Source of the DNA: Gammaproteobacteria bacterium
GTDB taxonomy: Bacteria; Pseudomonadota; Gammaproteobacteria; Pseudomonadales; Halieaceae
Reading direction: 5' to 3'
Assembly: GCA_030427085.1 (NCBI GenBank)
Contig: JAUHXH010000003.1
Location: 248,001-312,000, forward strand
DNA: 64,000 bases
Shown: piece by piece, positions 46,157 to 58,074 of the stretch
Layout of the letters: every line of letters starts with the position of its first letter
Position numbering within the stretch: position 1 is the first letter of the stretch
The notes under the pieces: generated by a model
Database searches by the model: none
Seen by the model: the letters and a program-made list of their open reading frames with translations, nothing else
Told to the model about the DNA's origin: nothing
Position numbers and translations under genes: made by a program

Positions 46157-47047
46157 GTGCTGAGAAAATTACTCTGGTCCGCCGCGGTCATTGCGCTGCT
46201 GGCGTTTACCGCTGTTACCCTTTACCCCCGTGCGCCGGTGGTGGTTCCCGCCACCTTACCGGCCGCAGAACGCAGTGACCATCGCCACCTGGAATTTCAG
46301 GGCATCGCCAATTTCAGGGATCTGGGGGGTTACACCACCGAGGACGGACGGCAGGTGCGTTGGGGCAGTCTCTATCGCAGCGGCCAGTTGAGTGACGCTA
46401 CCGGCCGCGACCGCGAAGACCTTGCCGGACTGGGCCTGTATAAACTGATCGACTTCCGTTCCCGGCAGGAACGAGAGGATGAACCCAGCGCCCTGCCCAG
46501 CCCCACCGAGTTTCGGGTCGTAGAATTGCCCGTGCTGGAAGACGAGAACCTGCCGCAGGTACTGGCGGAGCGCATCAACACCAACAATTTCGCCGGCTTC
46601 CGGGTGGACGATGTAATGATCGAGGCCAATCGCCAGTTCGTGCTGAATCACACACCGGAATTTTCCGGCTTCATGGTTCATGTGCTCGAGGCCGAGGGCC
46701 GCCCGGTGTTGTGGCACTGTACCGGCGGTAAAGATCGCACCGGATTCGCGGCGGCCATTTTACTGCGCGCGCTGGGCGTCCCTCAGGACACGGTCATGCA
46801 GGACTATCTACTGAGTGAACAGTACTCCGTGGAGGCACACCGCAAGGACTTGCTGCTGCTGAAAGTGCTCAAGAGCGATCAGGCCGCAGAGGTCGTACGC
46901 GAGCTACTTGGGGTCAAACCCGGCTGGCTGCAGGCAGCTTTCGACACCATCGACGAGGAGTACGGCTCGTTCGACAATTACCTGCTGGAAGGTCTGGGCC
47001 TCGGCCCCGACGATATCGCTGAACTGAAATCTCACCTACTGGAGTAA
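46157..47047 (+). CDS. IphP-like tyrosine phosphatase, membrane-anchored or secreted
   Basis: 296 residues with an N-terminal hydrophobic segment (7-24). The domain starts GIANFRDLGGYTTEDGRQVRWG-type sequence, the IphP-like signature, and the active site is HCTGGKDRTGF with nucleophile Cys188 and Arg194 (CX5R). Start is GTG 46157 with AAGGA seven bases before it. It would remove phosphate from tyrosine, serine or phosphoinositide targets in the periplasm. It precedes a VOC gene by four bases. Confidence 0.88.
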   Translation: MLRKLLWSAAVIALLAFTAVTLYPRAPVVVPATLPAAERSDHRHLEFQGIANFRDLGGYTTEDGRQVRWGSLYRSGQLSDATGRDREDLAGLGLYKLIDFRSRQEREDEPSALPSPTEFRVVELPVLEDENLPQVLAERINTNNFAGFRVDDVMIEANRQFVLNHTPEFSGFMVHVLEAEGRPVLWHCTGGKDRTGFAAAILLRALGVPQDTVMQDYLLSEQYSVEAHRKDLLLLKVLKSDQAAEVVRELLGVKPGWLQAAFDTIDEEYGSFDNYLLEGLGLGPDDIAELKSHLLE

Positions 47048-47051
47048 AGCC

Positions 47052-47441
47052 ATGAGCGACTCTCCCAACGGCAGTATCCTGTGGCACGACCTGACGGTAG
47101 ATCACGCCCAAACGGTGCGCGACTTCTACCAGCAAGTGGTGGGCTGGACCTCGTCACCCGTGTCGATGGGTGACTACGATGACTTCAGCATGAACGACGC
47201 CGATGGCAAAACCATTGCTGGCGTCTGTCACGCTCGCGGCGGCAATGCCAACATACCACCACAGTGGATGATGTATGTTCGCGTCGCCGATGTGGCGGCG
47301 TCGATCAGTGCCTGTGAGGCCAGTGGCGGCAAGGTGGTAGACGGACCGCGCAGCATGGGCAGCGACCGCTACTGTATCCTGCAGGACCCGGCAGGAGCAG
47401 TGTTTGCCGTTTACGGCGAAGGTGAGAACGTAGACAGTTGA
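47052..47441 (+). CDS. VOC-family (glyoxalase/bleomycin-resistance fold) protein
   Basis: 129 residues with the paired beta-alpha-beta modules of the VOC fold: ILWHDLTVDHAQTVRDFYQQVVGW and, later, MYVRVADVAASISACEASGG with DPAGAVFAVYGE. It most resembles the VOC subfamily found beside hydrolases, lacking clear metal ligands of glyoxalase I. No substrate can be named. It follows the phosphatase gene by four bases and is probably co-transcribed. Confidence 0.85.
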   Translation: MSDSPNGSILWHDLTVDHAQTVRDFYQQVVGWTSSPVSMGDYDDFSMNDADGKTIAGVCHARGGNANIPPQWMMYVRVADVAASISACEASGGKVVDGPRSMGSDRYCILQDPAGAVFAVYGEGENVDS

Positions 47442-47483
47442 GAGTACGGCGCAGGCTCAATGGCCCGCGCCACAGTACGGTAA

Positions 47484-48872
47484 TCAGTCTTTCCAGGCGC
47501 TGGGGTCAATATCCAGATCGCTGTAATCATCCGGGTTCAGGCGCGGTGACTGCCCTGCACTGCGCTGCTGGTCATAGTCACGCAGCACCCGCAGGCCCAC
47601 GCGAGACAGCCACACCAGGCCCGTCAGGTTGGCCAGTGCCAGCAGGCCCATGGTGAGGTCGGCAAAGCTGAATACCGTACCCAGATCCTGCTGCGAGCCC
47701 CACAGCATCAGCCCGAGCACCACCATGCGATAAGGCGTGAACCAACCCCGCTCTTCACCACCAAAGAAATACAGACTGTTCTCGCCGAGGTAGTAGTTGT
47801 AGAGAATGGAGCTGAAGGCGAACAGGGTGAGGGCGACGCTAACAAAGCCCATACCCCAGCTGCCAACATGGTCACCGAGCGCAGTCTGGGTCAGGGCAAC
47901 GCCATCCACGCCTTCCGCGCCAGGCTGATACACCGATGACAGCAGGATGATCAGCGCGGTACAGGTGCACATCAGGAGGGTGTCGATAAACACGCTCAGC
48001 GACTGCACGATACCCTGCGATGCGGGGTGCGGCACATAGGCCACAGCGGCCACGTTGGGTGCACTACCCAGCCCCGCTTCGTTGGAAAACAGACCCCGGC
48101 GGATACCCTGCATCAGGGCCACGCCGATACCGCCACCTACCGCAGACTCCAGGCCAAAGGCCGATTTGACGATCATGGTTAGTACCGCAGGCACTTCGGA
48201 CAGATTCAGGCCGATCACCAGCAGTGCGCACAGCAGGTAACTAACCGCCATCACCGGCACCACAATTTCTGAAACCACGGCAATGCGCTTTATCCCACCG
48301 AAGATAATCACACCAACCAGCGCCACTACTATTCCGCCCGTTACCAGGCTGGGCACACCAAAGGAAGCCTCCAGCGACGTGGCGATCACATAGGTTTGCA
48401 AGCCGTTAAAGCACAGGCCGAAGGTGACCAGCAACAGCACCGAGTAAATCACCGCCAGCCAGCGCTGGTTAATACCGCGCGTTAAATAGTAAGCGGGACC
48501 GCCGCGGTAGGTGCCATCCGGTTGGGACTGTTTGTACAACTGGCCGAGGGAACACTCGAAGAAACTCGTGGCCATGCCCATCAGGCCGATGACCCACATC
48601 CAGAACACGGCGCCCGGACCGCCAAGGGTGATGGCCACGGCCACGCCGGCAATGTTGCCCGCGCCCACACGCCCCGCCACGCTGACCGCCAGGGCCTGGA
48701 AGGAACTGATGTGCTGCCCCTGGTGCGCCATACCACCGCGAAGCACGGAAAACATATGGCCAAACAGCCGAAACTGGACGAAGCGGGAGGCCACGGTGAG
48801 GTACAAACCCACACCGAGCAACACCACTACCAGCACCTTGCTCCAGAGGAAATCGTTCAGCAGCCCTATCAT
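47484..48872 (-). CDS. Sodium:alanine/glycine symporter (AGCS family)
   Basis: 462 residues with ten or eleven membrane helices. LWSKVLVVVLLGVGLYLTVASRFVQFRLFGHMF begins the family signature. GNIAGVAVAITLGGPGAVFWMWVIGLMGMATSFFECSLGQLYK is the AGCS core, and GIRRGLFSNEAGLGSAPNVAA the second conserved block. It takes up alanine or glycine with sodium. It follows the NSS gene by 48 bases on the same strand; a strong hairpin lies between. Confidence 0.94.
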   Translation of the reverse strand: MIGLLNDFLWSKVLVVVLLGVGLYLTVASRFVQFRLFGHMFSVLRGGMAHQGQHISSFQALAVSVAGRVGAGNIAGVAVAITLGGPGAVFWMWVIGLMGMATSFFECSLGQLYKQSQPDGTYRGGPAYYLTRGINQRWLAVIYSVLLLVTFGLCFNGLQTYVIATSLEASFGVPSLVTGGIVVALVGVIIFGGIKRIAVVSEIVVPVMAVSYLLCALLVIGLNLSEVPAVLTMIVKSAFGLESAVGGGIGVALMQGIRRGLFSNEAGLGSAPNVAAVAYVPHPASQGIVQSLSVFIDTLLMCTCTALIILLSSVYQPGAEGVDGVALTQTALGDHVGSWGMGFVSVALTLFAFSSILYNYYLGENSLYFFGGEERGWFTPYRMVVLGLMLWGSQQDLGTVFSFADLTMGLLALANLTGLVWLSRVGLRVLRDYDQQRSAGQSPRLNPDDYSDLDIDPSAWKD

Positions 48873-48890
48873 CGCGCGCCCTTCCCTGTA

Positions 48891-48914
48891 ACGGCCCGCA
48901 CCGGGGCGGGCCGT
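48891..48914 (-). terminator. GC-rich hairpin between the NSS and AGCS transporter genes
   Basis: ACGGCCCGC (48891-48899) pairs perfectly with GCGGGCCGT (48906-48914) around a six-base loop, starting seven bases beyond the NSS stop. There is no T tract after it on the minus strand, so it may be a weak or factor-dependent terminator or an mRNA-stabilising stem that adjusts AGCS expression. Confidence 0.45.
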
Positions 48915-48920
48915 GGCGAA

Positions 48921-50279
48921 TTATTCAGTGACACCCAGTATGAAGATGATCAGCAGCGCCGGCGGTACAACAAATCGCAGCAGGAAGCGCCACAGGCCAA
49001 ACAGCAGCGGCGACTTGAGCGAATGGAGTTCGTCCGCCGCCGCTTCCCGGGTCATGAACCAACCGACAAACACCGCAATCAGCAGGCCACCCAGCGGCAG
49101 CAGAATCTGGTTGGAGAAGTAGTCCAGGGTATCGTTCAGATTGCCGCTACCCAGGTTCAGATCCTGCAGCACGTTGTAGGACAGGATGCTCAGCACACTC
49201 AGTACTGCCACCGTGCCGATCACCAGCATGGCGCTCTTGTGGCGAGCCATACCGTGGCGGTCCTCCATCCAGGCGGTGATACATTCCACCAGCCCGACCA
49301 TGGAGGTGATACCCGCTACGGCCAGCATCAGGAAGAACAGGATGCTGAAGCCATAGCCGCCGGGCATCTGGGCAAAGGCAACGGGCAAGGTCTGGAAGAT
49401 CAGGCCAGCACCCGCAGCCGGATCCAGGCCGTTATTGAACACCGCGGGGAAGATCACCAGGCCAGCCAGGATGGCGACCAGGGTGTCGGCAAACACGATG
49501 ATAATCACGGACTGGGAGATGGAGATACTACGGGGCAAATAGCTGCCGTAGGTCATCATCCCGCCCATGGCCACGCCGATGGAGAAGAAGGCCTGCCCTA
49601 TCGCAGCCAGCACAGTGGCGCCGGTGATCTTGGAGAAATCCGGGGTGAACAACCAGGCCACCGCCTCGCTGAAACCACCGGCAAAGAAGTTGTAAGTCGC
49701 CAGCCCCAGCAGCAACAGAAACATCAGCGGCATCATAAAGCTCACCGCACGTTCGATGCCGTCTTTCACCCCCGAGTAAATGATCAGCCCGGTGATGGCC
49801 AGTCCCACCAGGGTCCAGAACAGCATGCCGGTGTTGTCCGCCAGTACCGCAGTGAAGTCACTGCTGGCAGCCACGGCGTCGACCCCGACAAAACCCGTGG
49901 TGACCGCCTTGAACAGGTACCACAGTACCCAGCCAACCACGCCGGCGTAGACGATTTCGATGGTAAAGGCCGCCAGCAGACCCATGCCGCCAACCCATTG
50001 CCACTGCCGGGACTTACCGCCCTCTGCGGCAACGGCGGCCATTGCGGTGGGCGCACTGCCCTGGCCGCGGCGACCCACCAGCAACTCCGCCATCAGGATC
50101 GGCACACCGATACCAAAGGCACAGGCCAGATAGATCAAAACGAAGGCGGCGCCGCCATTTTCACCAGTGACATAGGGGAAGCGCCAGATGTTACCCAGGC
50201 CAACGGCGAAACCCACCGAGGCCATGAGAAATGCAAAACGAGAGGACCAGTGGGCTTGCGCCCCACCTGCAGCGGCCAT
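48921..50279 (-). CDS. Sodium-dependent neurotransmitter-symporter-family (NSS/SNF) transporter
   Basis: 452 residues with eleven or twelve helices. The first helix bears the NSS sodium/substrate signature GFAVGLGNIWRFPYVTGENGG, and later GQAFFSIGVAMGGMMTYGSY is the helix-6 unwound region. Bacterial members such as LeuT transport hydrophobic or aromatic amino acids with sodium. The ligand here is not determined. It lies between an M24B peptidase and an AGCS transporter, all leftward. Confidence 0.94.
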   Translation of the reverse strand: MAAAGGAQAHWSSRFAFLMASVGFAVGLGNIWRFPYVTGENGGAAFVLIYLACAFGIGVPILMAELLVGRRGQGSAPTAMAAVAAEGGKSRQWQWVGGMGLLAAFTIEIVYAGVVGWVLWYLFKAVTTGFVGVDAVAASSDFTAVLADNTGMLFWTLVGLAITGLIIYSGVKDGIERAVSFMMPLMFLLLLGLATYNFFAGGFSEAVAWLFTPDFSKITGATVLAAIGQAFFSIGVAMGGMMTYGSYLPRSISISQSVIIIVFADTLVAILAGLVIFPAVFNNGLDPAAGAGLIFQTLPVAFAQMPGGYGFSILFFLMLAVAGITSMVGLVECITAWMEDRHGMARHKSAMLVIGTVAVLSVLSILSYNVLQDLNLGSGNLNDTLDYFSNQILLPLGGLLIAVFVGWFMTREAAADELHSLKSPLLFGLWRFLLRFVVPPALLIIFILGVTE

Positions 50280-50364
50280 AAAAAACTCCGGGGTGTTTCT
50301 AGTTATCCGGCGTAGTCTACACGTTTAGGCCAGCCCGGGCACGGCGCGAAGCACCCAAAGTAGA

Positions 50365-52152
50365 CTAAATTGGCAGCGCCTCGGTCGCCGCCTCCAGCCA
50401 CGCCCGCTCAGGTGGCGGACACAGCGGGCCAACTTCCTTGAGCACCCGGGCGTGATAAGTGTTTAGCCACTCCCGCTCGCGCCCGGTGAGTAGTGACAGG
50501 TCCAGCATTCGGGTGTCGAAGGGCACCAGGGTAAGGGCGTGAAACTCCAGCATCGCAGTTTCATCCGACTCCCGGCCGGATTCCCGCACAACCACCAGGT
50601 TTTCGCAGCGAATGCCGTAGCGCCCGTCGCTGTAGTACCCCGGTTCGTTGGACAGGATCATGCCCGACTGCAGGCGGGTTTCGCTGCTTCGCTTGGCGAT
50701 GCGCTGCGGTCCCTCATGGACAGACAGAAACGCCCCCACACCATGACCGGTGCCATGATCGTAGTCAAAGCCCTCGGCCCACAAGAACTGCCGCGCCAGG
50801 GCATCCAGTTGCCCGCCACTGGTATCGCGGGGAAAACGCGCTGTATCCAGCGCGATATGCCCTTTCATTACCAGCGTAAACATGCGCCTGATTTCGTCAC
50901 CCGGATCACCGATCGCCACAGTACGGGTGATATCGGTGGTGCCGTCCGTGTACTGGCCGCCGCTGTCCACCAGATAGGCTGAATTCATCGCCAGCGTGGC
51001 CGGCTCAGCGTTGCGGTGGTTGTAGTGACACATGGCAGCATTGACCGCCGCCGCGGAGATCGTGTCGAACGAGCAGTCGTGATAGTGCGGTAAGGCTTCG
51101 CGTAAACCTTCCAGTTTCTCGGCCAGCGTGGCCTCGTCGTGCAACCGTCCTGCCGCCACTTCCTCGTCGAGCCAACGCAGGAAAGTGACCACGGCAACGG
51201 CATCTCTCAGGTGGGCCTGGCGTGCGCCTTCGATCTCCACAGCATTCTTGGCGGCCTTGGGAATCAGCACGGGATCAGCACCGGCCAGCAAAGTCGCTCC
51301 CCCGTGCTGCAAACAACGCTGGGTCCAGGCGTTGGCGGTGTGAGGGTCGGCCAGAACAGTCACCGGGCCCACCGCTTCAAGGTAACTCTGAGCTTCGGCT
51401 TCGCTGCGCACTTCCACACCCTCGCCCACGTGCGCGTTGACGCCTTCCGGCAGGCGCTGAGGGTCGATAAACAATGTCGCCGAACCGTCGCAACGCAGCA
51501 CCGCGAAGCTCTGCACCACCGGCAGCAGGGGGACATCCGTGCCTCGCATATTAAATAACCAACTCACCGAGTCGGGCGCAAAGATCAGCGCAGCCTCAGC
51601 ACCGGTCCTGGCGATAGTGGCACCAATGCGCTCTCGTTTGGAACCACTGGACTCGCCGGTATAGGCCTCATCCAACAGCAGCGCAGGATTCACCAGGGGC
51701 TCGGGCCGGTCGTCCCAACAGGCGTCGATTAGGTTGCCCTCTGTTGCACAGGCTTCGATGCCGGCTTTGCCCACTGTGGCTTCCAACTGTTCTACCCAGG
51801 CCAGAGTATGTAAGCGTGGGTCGTAGGCCACCCGCGCACCGGCAGGCAACTGCTCCGCGAGCCATTCGATAGGGGGTTCGTCGATCAAATGGCGGTACTC
51901 AAACAATTCGGGGGCTGCCTGCTGCCGAACCTGAACCGTGTAACGGCCATCGACGAAAATAGCGGCTCTGTCGGCCAGCACTACTGCCGCACCGGCCGAA
52001 CCGGTAAAGCCGGTGAGCCAGCGCAGGCGCTCGTTATGCGCGGGAATATATTCGCCCAGGTACTCATCGGCACGAGGTACGATCAGGGCGTCATAACCCG
52101 CTTCAATCATTGTCGCCCTGACCGCGGCGAGGTGTTGTTCGGCTGTAGACAT
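50365..52152 (-). CDS. M24B-family Xaa-Pro aminopeptidase
   Basis: A cytoplasmic aminopeptidase P of the larger eukaryote-like form (595 residues from ATG 52152), with two N-terminal creatinase-like domains and a C-terminal pita-bread catalytic domain. Metal ligands are visible: YLVDSGGQYTDGTTDITR (two Asp), HGTGHGVGAFLSVHEGP (His), LSNEPGYYSDGRYGIRCENLVV (two Glu). The in-frame ORF extends 38 codons upstream, but that part is not conserved. It releases N-terminal residues before proline. The adjacent amino-acid symporters suggest a peptide-use locus. Confidence 0.9.
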   Translation of the reverse strand: MSTAEQHLAAVRATMIEAGYDALIVPRADEYLGEYIPAHNERLRWLTGFTGSAGAAVVLADRAAIFVDGRYTVQVRQQAAPELFEYRHLIDEPPIEWLAEQLPAGARVAYDPRLHTLAWVEQLEATVGKAGIEACATEGNLIDACWDDRPEPLVNPALLLDEAYTGESSGSKRERIGATIARTGAEAALIFAPDSVSWLFNMRGTDVPLLPVVQSFAVLRCDGSATLFIDPQRLPEGVNAHVGEGVEVRSEAEAQSYLEAVGPVTVLADPHTANAWTQRCLQHGGATLLAGADPVLIPKAAKNAVEIEGARQAHLRDAVAVVTFLRWLDEEVAAGRLHDEATLAEKLEGLREALPHYHDCSFDTISAAAVNAAMCHYNHRNAEPATLAMNSAYLVDSGGQYTDGTTDITRTVAIGDPGDEIRRMFTLVMKGHIALDTARFPRDTSGGQLDALARQFLWAEGFDYDHGTGHGVGAFLSVHEGPQRIAKRSSETRLQSGMILSNEPGYYSDGRYGIRCENLVVVRESGRESDETAMLEFHALTLVPFDTRMLDLSLLTGREREWLNTYHARVLKEVGPLCPPPERAWLEAATEALPI

Positions 52153-52305
52153 GCGGGCACCATCTGCAAAAGCAGGCAGTGTAACGCAATCAGTCTGAAG
52201 GGAAAGACGGGGCTGAACCGGAATCGGCGCTAGCGTACACTGCCCACACAAATTATCGGGCGCCACCGCGCAATCCCGCTATCCACTACCAGCACAAGGA
52301 CGACA

Positions 52306-53106
52306 ATGCTGCCAGATACCGTATACACCCTGTGGGATGAGCTTGCCGAGTACCCCGCCTCTGAAATCGACGCTTCACTCAACCACCTGCTGTCCACCTT
52401 GTGCGAACTGCTGCAGTGCAAAAACGCCTACTGGCTGGGCGCGATCAGGATGGACGACCCATCGGACGGTGACCCTTACCAGGGTTGGCGACCAGCCCGT
52501 GTGCATTACCTGCACAACGATGCCTCGATTAGTCATGTGTCCCAGCAACTGATTCGAGAAGTGCAGAAAGGGGAGCACATTGACCCGGTGGCAGAGCAAG
52601 TCAAACAGGCCGGTTGTTTTCGTGTGCACACACTGAGTGACATCATGGCGCCAGACTTCTTCCAGTCGGAGCACTACCGGGTTGTCTATCTGGGGCGGGG
52701 ATACCCTGAAACGCTTTTCGTGGTGGTGCCGCTCAATGATGATGCGGAAGCCTATTTCGCACTTCACCGGGGTGAGGCCACAAAATTTTCTCATGAGGAA
52801 TACCAATTGGCTGGTGCTACGCTGCGCGGCCTGCGCTGGTACCTGCGCCAACTGTTCCTGAGCCACGGCCTGTTGATCGGCGAAAAGCCACTCTCGCCAG
52901 CCCAGCGCCGGGTACTGCATCAACTCCTGACCTGCGACAGCGAAGCGGAAATTGCCCGGCGACTTGACCTGTCGCCGGCCACCGTGCACACCTACGTCAA
53001 AGTGATCTACCGCAGTCTGGGTGTGCGCAGCCGCGCCGCATTGGCGGCGCTTTGGCTGGGAGGTGAAGGGTTGGGCGGTGAAGCAGCCAACGACAGCGCC
53101 GAGTGA
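52306..53106 (+). CDS. LuxR-type transcription regulator with an unassigned N-terminal domain
   Basis: 266 residues. The C-terminal 65 residues (about 192-256) are a LuxR/GerE helix-turn-helix: LSPAQRRVLHQLLTC, SEAEIARRLDLSPATVHTYVKVIYRSLGV. The N-terminal 190 residues (beta strands FVVVPLNDDAEAYFALHRG) have a GAF/sensor-like composition but match no domain I can name; there is no phosphorylation site or autoinducer motif. It converges one base from the large surface-protein gene. Its target is unknown. Confidence 0.82.
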   Translation: MLPDTVYTLWDELAEYPASEIDASLNHLLSTLCELLQCKNAYWLGAIRMDDPSDGDPYQGWRPARVHYLHNDASISHVSQQLIREVQKGEHIDPVAEQVKQAGCFRVHTLSDIMAPDFFQSEHYRVVYLGRGYPETLFVVVPLNDDAEAYFALHRGEATKFSHEEYQLAGATLRGLRWYLRQLFLSHGLLIGEKPLSPAQRRVLHQLLTCDSEAEIARRLDLSPATVHTYVKVIYRSLGVRSRAALAALWLGGEGLGGEAANDSAE

Positions 53107-53107
53107 A

Positions 53108-56506
<3,399 letters not shown>

Positions 56507-56512
56507 TGGAAT

Positions 56513-56534
56513 CCCCTGTTGGACATACCAGGGG
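56513..56534 (-). promoter_or_regulatory. Hairpin covering the ribosome-binding site of the large surface-protein gene
   Basis: CCCCTG (56513-56518) pairs exactly with CAGGGG (56529-56534) around a ten-base loop. On the minus strand the 3' arm CAGGGG is the likely Shine-Dalgarno site (AGGGGA), eight bases before the GTG start at 56506. The fold would hide the ribosome site, so translation may be conditional. This is structural inference only. Confidence 0.5.
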
Positions 56535-56663
56535 GGATACCCGGGACTACGCTCCGTGTAGCGGTATCAGACTCTTCCCCTGAGCAGGTCTTTTTTGTTG
56601 GCTTAAACTAACGTTTTGCGAAGCGTACCAACAGTCCCTGATCAGGGAGGGGTGGCTGGAGTA

Positions 56664-56840
56664 TCAGCCCTCGAAGAGGTCGAAATCGGCCTTGCCGATA
56701 CCGCAGTCCGGGCACTCCCAATCCTCGGGAATGTCCGCCCAGCGCGTGCCGGGAGGGATGCCATCGTCGGGTAGCCCTTCGGCTTCGTCGTAGATAAAGC
56801 CGCAAATCAGGCATTCGTATTTTTTATAGTCGTTGCTCAT
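56664..56840 (-). CDS. rubA: Rubredoxin
   Basis: 58 residues with the two iron-ligating pairs of rubredoxin: CLIC near residues 10-13 and CPDC near 43-46 ([13 protein letters not shown]). Rubredoxin is a one-iron electron carrier in the cytosol. The gene is too short to show as a normal ORF call. It precedes gspN's stop codon region by only 13 bases on the same strand, at the downstream end of the gsp operon. Its reductase and partner, for example an alkane hydroxylase, are not in the window. Confidence 0.95.
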   Translation of the reverse strand: MSNDYKKYECLICGFIYDEAEGLPDDGIPPGTRWADIPEDWECPDCGIGKADFDLFEG

Positions 56841-56853
56841 CAGGTGCTCTCGG

Positions 56854-57597
56854 TCAAAAGTCGGCTTCTAATTGAATCTGATAGCCCTCGGGGGTGGGCT
56901 GGGCGAACAGCTCCAGCGAGCGTTCCAGCTGTGGGTCAAGGGCACGCTCGCTACTCAGCAGGGCGTTCACCTGATAGCTACGGCCTTTCAGACCCAGCTG
57001 GCCGCTCGCCTGCAGGGGGCCGCTCACGGTGATTATTTCGCCCTGTAACTGGCCGGCCTCAGGAGTTTGTAATTGCAGCGCAAAGGTACCCAATGGCTGG
57101 AGGCCCTGCGGTGAACGCCAGCTCGCGTCGCGCCACACTACACGGCCGGTGGCGACACGCGGCGCACCGTCTTCGATTTCCAGTTCGTCGAATTGCAGGG
57201 ACAGGTTGCCGTCGATGGCCAGCGGCGCCAGATGTTGGGCGAGGCTGGCGGGAATGCTGGCGTCGAGATCACGCAGGCGCACATGCTGATCGGAATAGAG
57301 TTTGACCTTACTGCTCAGGTGTTGATTTCCCCACCGGCTTGATACATCGAGGCTGGGAGACAGCGTCAGCAGCGACAGCGGTTTCAAACGCCACTCCACC
57401 TCACCCAATTGCAGCACCCCCGGCGCCAGTCGCAGGGAAGCCTGACTGGCCCGGCCTTGCCAGAGGGTGCCAGACAGACCACTCAACTGCAGAGGCTGCT
57501 CGGGTAAGACCGACAGTAACAAGCGTGCGGGCGCCAGAATGATCAGCGCCAATACCAGTAAAACAACGAGGCTGGCGCCCCAGCGGAACCACGGCAT
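56854..57597 (-). CDS. gspN: Type II secretion system protein N
   Basis: 247 residues: an N-terminal membrane helix (about 8-28) and a periplasmic beta-rich domain. The family start [29 protein letters not shown] is clear. GspN is an accessory subunit, present only in some type II systems, of uncertain role. It is the last gsp gene here; GspM ends one base before it. Confidence 0.92.
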   Translation of the reverse strand: MPWFRWGASLVVLLVLALIILAPARLLLSVLPEQPLQLSGLSGTLWQGRASQASLRLAPGVLQLGEVEWRLKPLSLLTLSPSLDVSSRWGNQHLSSKVKLYSDQHVRLRDLDASIPASLAQHLAPLAIDGNLSLQFDELEIEDGAPRVATGRVVWRDASWRSPQGLQPLGTFALQLQTPEAGQLQGEIITVSGPLQASGQLGLKGRSYQVNALLSSERALDPQLERSLELFAQPTPEGYQIQLEADF

Positions 57598-57598
57598 G

Positions 57599-58072
57599 TC
57601 AGGCTCCCGGTGCGACGCGAATGGTGGCGTTCACCCGACCGCGGGCGCCGGACTCTGTAATCGAGGCCTCGGCGATCTGTAGCGATTCGCCGTGCTCCAT
57701 GTCGTACAGCCAGGCCAGCAGGCTATCGAAAGCAACGTTTTCCAGGCGCACCTGGATTTCACCACGGCTGTTCGGCTGCAAGCGGCTCACCGGTAGCTGG
57801 TAGCGCGCGGTGGACTGGTTCACCAAAGTGGTCAGATTGCGACGCCCCGCCGGTGCCTGACCGCTTTTTTGCAGTTGGAGGAATTCAGACACCATGCCCT
57901 CAACCCGCTGCAATTTTTCCGCCTCCGCCACGTTGGCAAGCTGGAGTTGTTCGCGCCGTTCCTGCAACGGTGCCCACAGCACCATGTAGGCGATGTAAAT
58001 CACTACCGCCAGCGCCAGCAGCAACAGGCTCAGTTGCTCCCGCGGGTTGTACTTATCCAGCCAACTGTTCAT
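57599..58072 (-). CDS. gspM: Type II secretion system protein M
   Basis: 157 residues with one membrane helix (about 17-35) after a short cytoplasmic start, and a periplasmic coiled region plus ferredoxin-like domain (LAWLYDMEHGESLQIAEASI). GspM forms the inner-membrane platform with GspL and GspF. Two bases separate it from gspL upstream. Confidence 0.92.
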   Translation of the reverse strand: MNSWLDKYNPREQLSLLLLALAVVIYIAYMVLWAPLQERREQLQLANVAEAEKLQRVEGMVSEFLQLQKSGQAPAGRRNLTTLVNQSTARYQLPVSRLQPNSRGEIQVRLENVAFDSLLAWLYDMEHGESLQIAEASITESGARGRVNATIRVAPGA

Positions 58073-58074
58073 CT

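Noticed and set aside
48522..50315. 597-residue open frame opposite the AGCS and NSS transporter genes
   Set aside because: It spans two clear membrane-transporter genes in reverse, is rich in His, Gln and Arg, and shows no domain; a shadow.
56608..56814. 68-residue frame overlapping rubredoxin on the same strand
   Set aside because: It is out of frame with the CxxC motifs; the true product is the 58-residue rubredoxin at 56664-56840.
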